Positions 5,859 through 6,816 of a stretch of 6,816 bases of DNA are shown piece after piece. Location: contig CALIQO010000179.1 of assembly GCA_938044055.1 (NCBI GenBank), positions 1 to 6,816 of the forward strand, given 5' to 3'. The DNA comes from an uncultured Saprospiraceae bacterium (GTDB lineage Bacteria; Bacteroidota; Bacteroidia; Chitinophagales; Saprospiraceae). The position numbers were made by a program, and so were the translations under genes. A model generated the notes under the pieces. That model was not told where the DNA came from and did no database searches. It saw only the letters and a program-made list of their open reading frames with translations. Within the stretch, counting starts at the first letter, position 1; the number at the start of each line of letters is the position of its first letter.

Positions 5859-5973
5859 ATGTTCCATCAATTGCCCATAACTTGTAGGTATAGATAGTTT
5901 CAATTCTCAACACATGAAAGTGTTATTTTAGGAATTGCTTCATCATAGTGTATGTGAAGCAATTCTTTTTTTT
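5859..5973 (+). ncRNA. Candidate small RNA of about 115 nt
   Basis: Bounded by the promoter at 5823-5852 and an intrinsic terminator ending at 5973, on the strand opposite to both neighbours. Internal structure visible by eye is a hairpin with stem AACAC/GTGTT (5909-5913 with 5920-5924) and loop ATGAAA. An outer pairing CAATTC/GAATTG (5901-5906 with 5932-5937) would use the left arm of the terminator. It lacks the signal recognition particle RNA core (no GGAAGCA segment) and is too short for RNase P RNA or tmRNA. A Bacteroidota 6S-type RNA (6S-Flavo) or Flavo-1 is possible on length alone; I cannot confirm either. The 5' end is inferred from the promoter. Confidence 0.5.
5932..5973 (+). terminator. 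Strong intrinsic terminator
   Basis: GAATTGCTTCA (5932-5942) pairs perfectly with TGAAGCAATTC (5955-5965) around a 12-base loop, followed directly by eight T (5966-5973). This is a textbook rho-independent terminator for the + strand. On the minus strand the stem is followed by CTAAAATAAC and has no T-run, so it does not serve tadA well. Confidence 0.8.
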
Positions 5974-6008
5974 ACCCTATAATTTAATGACTTAGTTTCG
6001 AACCACCC

Positions 6009-6461
6009 CTACAGTCTATTTCTTATCGCTGTAAAAAAATTCTGGAGGAAGGCTTCACATTCCTTGTGGAGAACACCATATTCCAATGTTGTAGATGGAT
6101 GAAGCAATTCTTTACCATACCTCATAAATCCTTTTTTATCATCACTTGCTCCGTACACTACTCGACTTATCTGAGACCAGTAAAGTGCCCCAGCACACAT
6201 AACACAAGGCTCTAGAGTTACATAAAGCGAACACTCTTTTAGATACTTAGATCCAAGTGCAGTGGCAGCTGCCGTTATAGCGACTATTTCAGCATGCGCA
6301 GTTATATCGTTTAGTAATTCAGTCTGGTTATGTGCTCTTGCAATGATTCTTTCGTTAGCAACGACAACAGCTCCGACCGGAATTTCTCCTTCTTCATATG
6401 CTTTAGAAGCTTCCTTGAGCGCTTCTTTCATAAAGTAATCATCCCCTTTAACCTGTATCAT
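6009..6461 (-). CDS. tadA: tRNA adenosine(34) deaminase TadA
   Basis: A 150-residue zinc deaminase that converts adenosine 34 to inosine in the anticodon of tRNA-Arg(ACG), widening wobble decoding. The cytidine/deoxycytidylate deaminase fold shows HAE (His56 zinc ligand, Glu58 proton shuttle) and PCVMC (85-89, Cys86 and Cys89 zinc ligands). EIPVGAVVV (26-34), HNQTELLNDITAHAEI (44-59) and SRVVYGASDDKKG (99-111) are typical of TadA rather than of guanine deaminase, although the guanine deaminase family is similar and not fully excluded. Length is normal. The start chosen is ATG at 6459-6461, preceded by AGAAGG three bases upstream; an alternative Met at residue 11 also has a purine-rich AAAGGGG before it. 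It is divergent from guaB over a 103-bp spacer. Confidence 0.92.
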   Translation of the reverse strand: MIQVKGDDYFMKEALKEASKAYEEGEIPVGAVVVANERIIARAHNQTELLNDITAHAEIVAITAAATALGSKYLKECSLYVTLEPCVMCAGALYWSQISRVVYGASDDKKGFMRYGKELLHPSTTLEYGVLHKECEAFLQNFFTAIRNRL

Positions 6462-6475
6462 AAACCTTCTAATTT

Positions 6476-6501
6476 TTTACACAATGTCTGTAAAATTTAC
6501 A
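6476..6501. repeat. Alternating TTTACA/TGTAAA half-sites between tadA and guaB
   Basis: TTTACA (6476-6481), TGTAAA (6489-6494) and TTTACA (6496-6501) give two nested dyads: one with a 7-base centre and one, TGTAAA-A-TTTACA, with a single-base centre. The site lies 15 bases upstream of the tadA start and could be an operator overlapping its promoter. The region is AT-rich, so coincidence is quite possible. Confidence 0.25.
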
Positions 6502-6522
6502 ATAGAATTAAAATTAATTTAA

Positions 6523-6816
<294 letters not shown>

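Larger units (their letters stand above)
5636..6008. other. 373-bp spacer between the lipoprotein gene and tadA
   Basis: Both flanking genes are on the minus strand. From left to right the spacer holds a possible lipoprotein promoter (5653-5682, minus), a 10-bp inverted repeat (5751-5787), a sigma70-like + strand promoter (5823-5852) and an intrinsic + strand terminator (5932-5973). I find no convincing protein-coding frame in it; the + strand frame running into it from 5559 is antisense to the lipoprotein start. I see no clear tadA terminator on the minus strand, so tadA transcripts may run antisense through the proposed small RNA. Confidence 0.6.

Noticed and set aside
5859..5973. Signal recognition particle RNA, tmRNA or RNase P RNA in the spacer.
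   Set aside because: The conserved signal recognition particle core is absent and the interval is too short for the other two.

Overview
The window is AT-rich chromosomal DNA that looks like Bacteroidota. Two start-proximal promoters match the phylum's -7 element TAnnTTTG (upstream of pcm and of guaB), most genes lack a clear Shine-Dalgarno sequence, and the protein sequences read as typical Bacteroidota versions of their families. I cannot assign a genus; a Saprospira/Cytophaga-like or Bacteroidales-like organism would both fit. No CRISPR array, tRNA, rRNA or insertion sequence is visible.

Layout. Positions 1-179 hold the C-terminal end of an unrecognised + strand protein. Immediately after, in the same frame, lies a D-alanine--D-alanine ligase that has lost its N-terminal domain (ATG at 240, stop at 917). 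Its recognisable homology begins upstream of any start codon, so the region around 180-206 looks like a breakpoint or misjoin. Facing it is a three-gene minus-strand run, read from 4175 down to 911: phosphoglucomutase/phosphomannomutase, a YbjJ-like MFS transporter, and a rhomboid protease. The rhomboid and ligase genes overlap tail to tail by 7 bases inside an A/T hairpin. A 207-bp divergent spacer separates the mutase from protein-L-isoaspartate methyltransferase (pcm, + strand). pcm converges, 5 bp apart, on a minus-strand lipoprotein gene of unknown function, with a 20-bp perfect palindrome at the junction. A 373-bp spacer follows, then the tRNA adenosine deaminase gene tadA (minus strand), and finally the start of guaB (+ strand, cut by the window end).

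The most interesting stretch is the 373-bp spacer. On the + strand it carries a near-consensus sigma70-type promoter (TTGACG-N18-TATAAT). About 115 bp further on there is a strong intrinsic terminator (11-bp perfect stem followed by eight T). Both flanking genes are on the other strand, so this terminator has no protein gene to serve. The simplest reading is an independent small RNA of about 115 nt, with an alternative pairing that would compete with the terminator stem.

Functionally the genes are mostly housekeeping: cell-wall precursor ligation (damaged here), hexose-phosphate isomerisation, protein repair, tRNA wobble modification and guanine nucleotide synthesis. They do not form one pathway. 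I see no defence system or mobile-element cargo.
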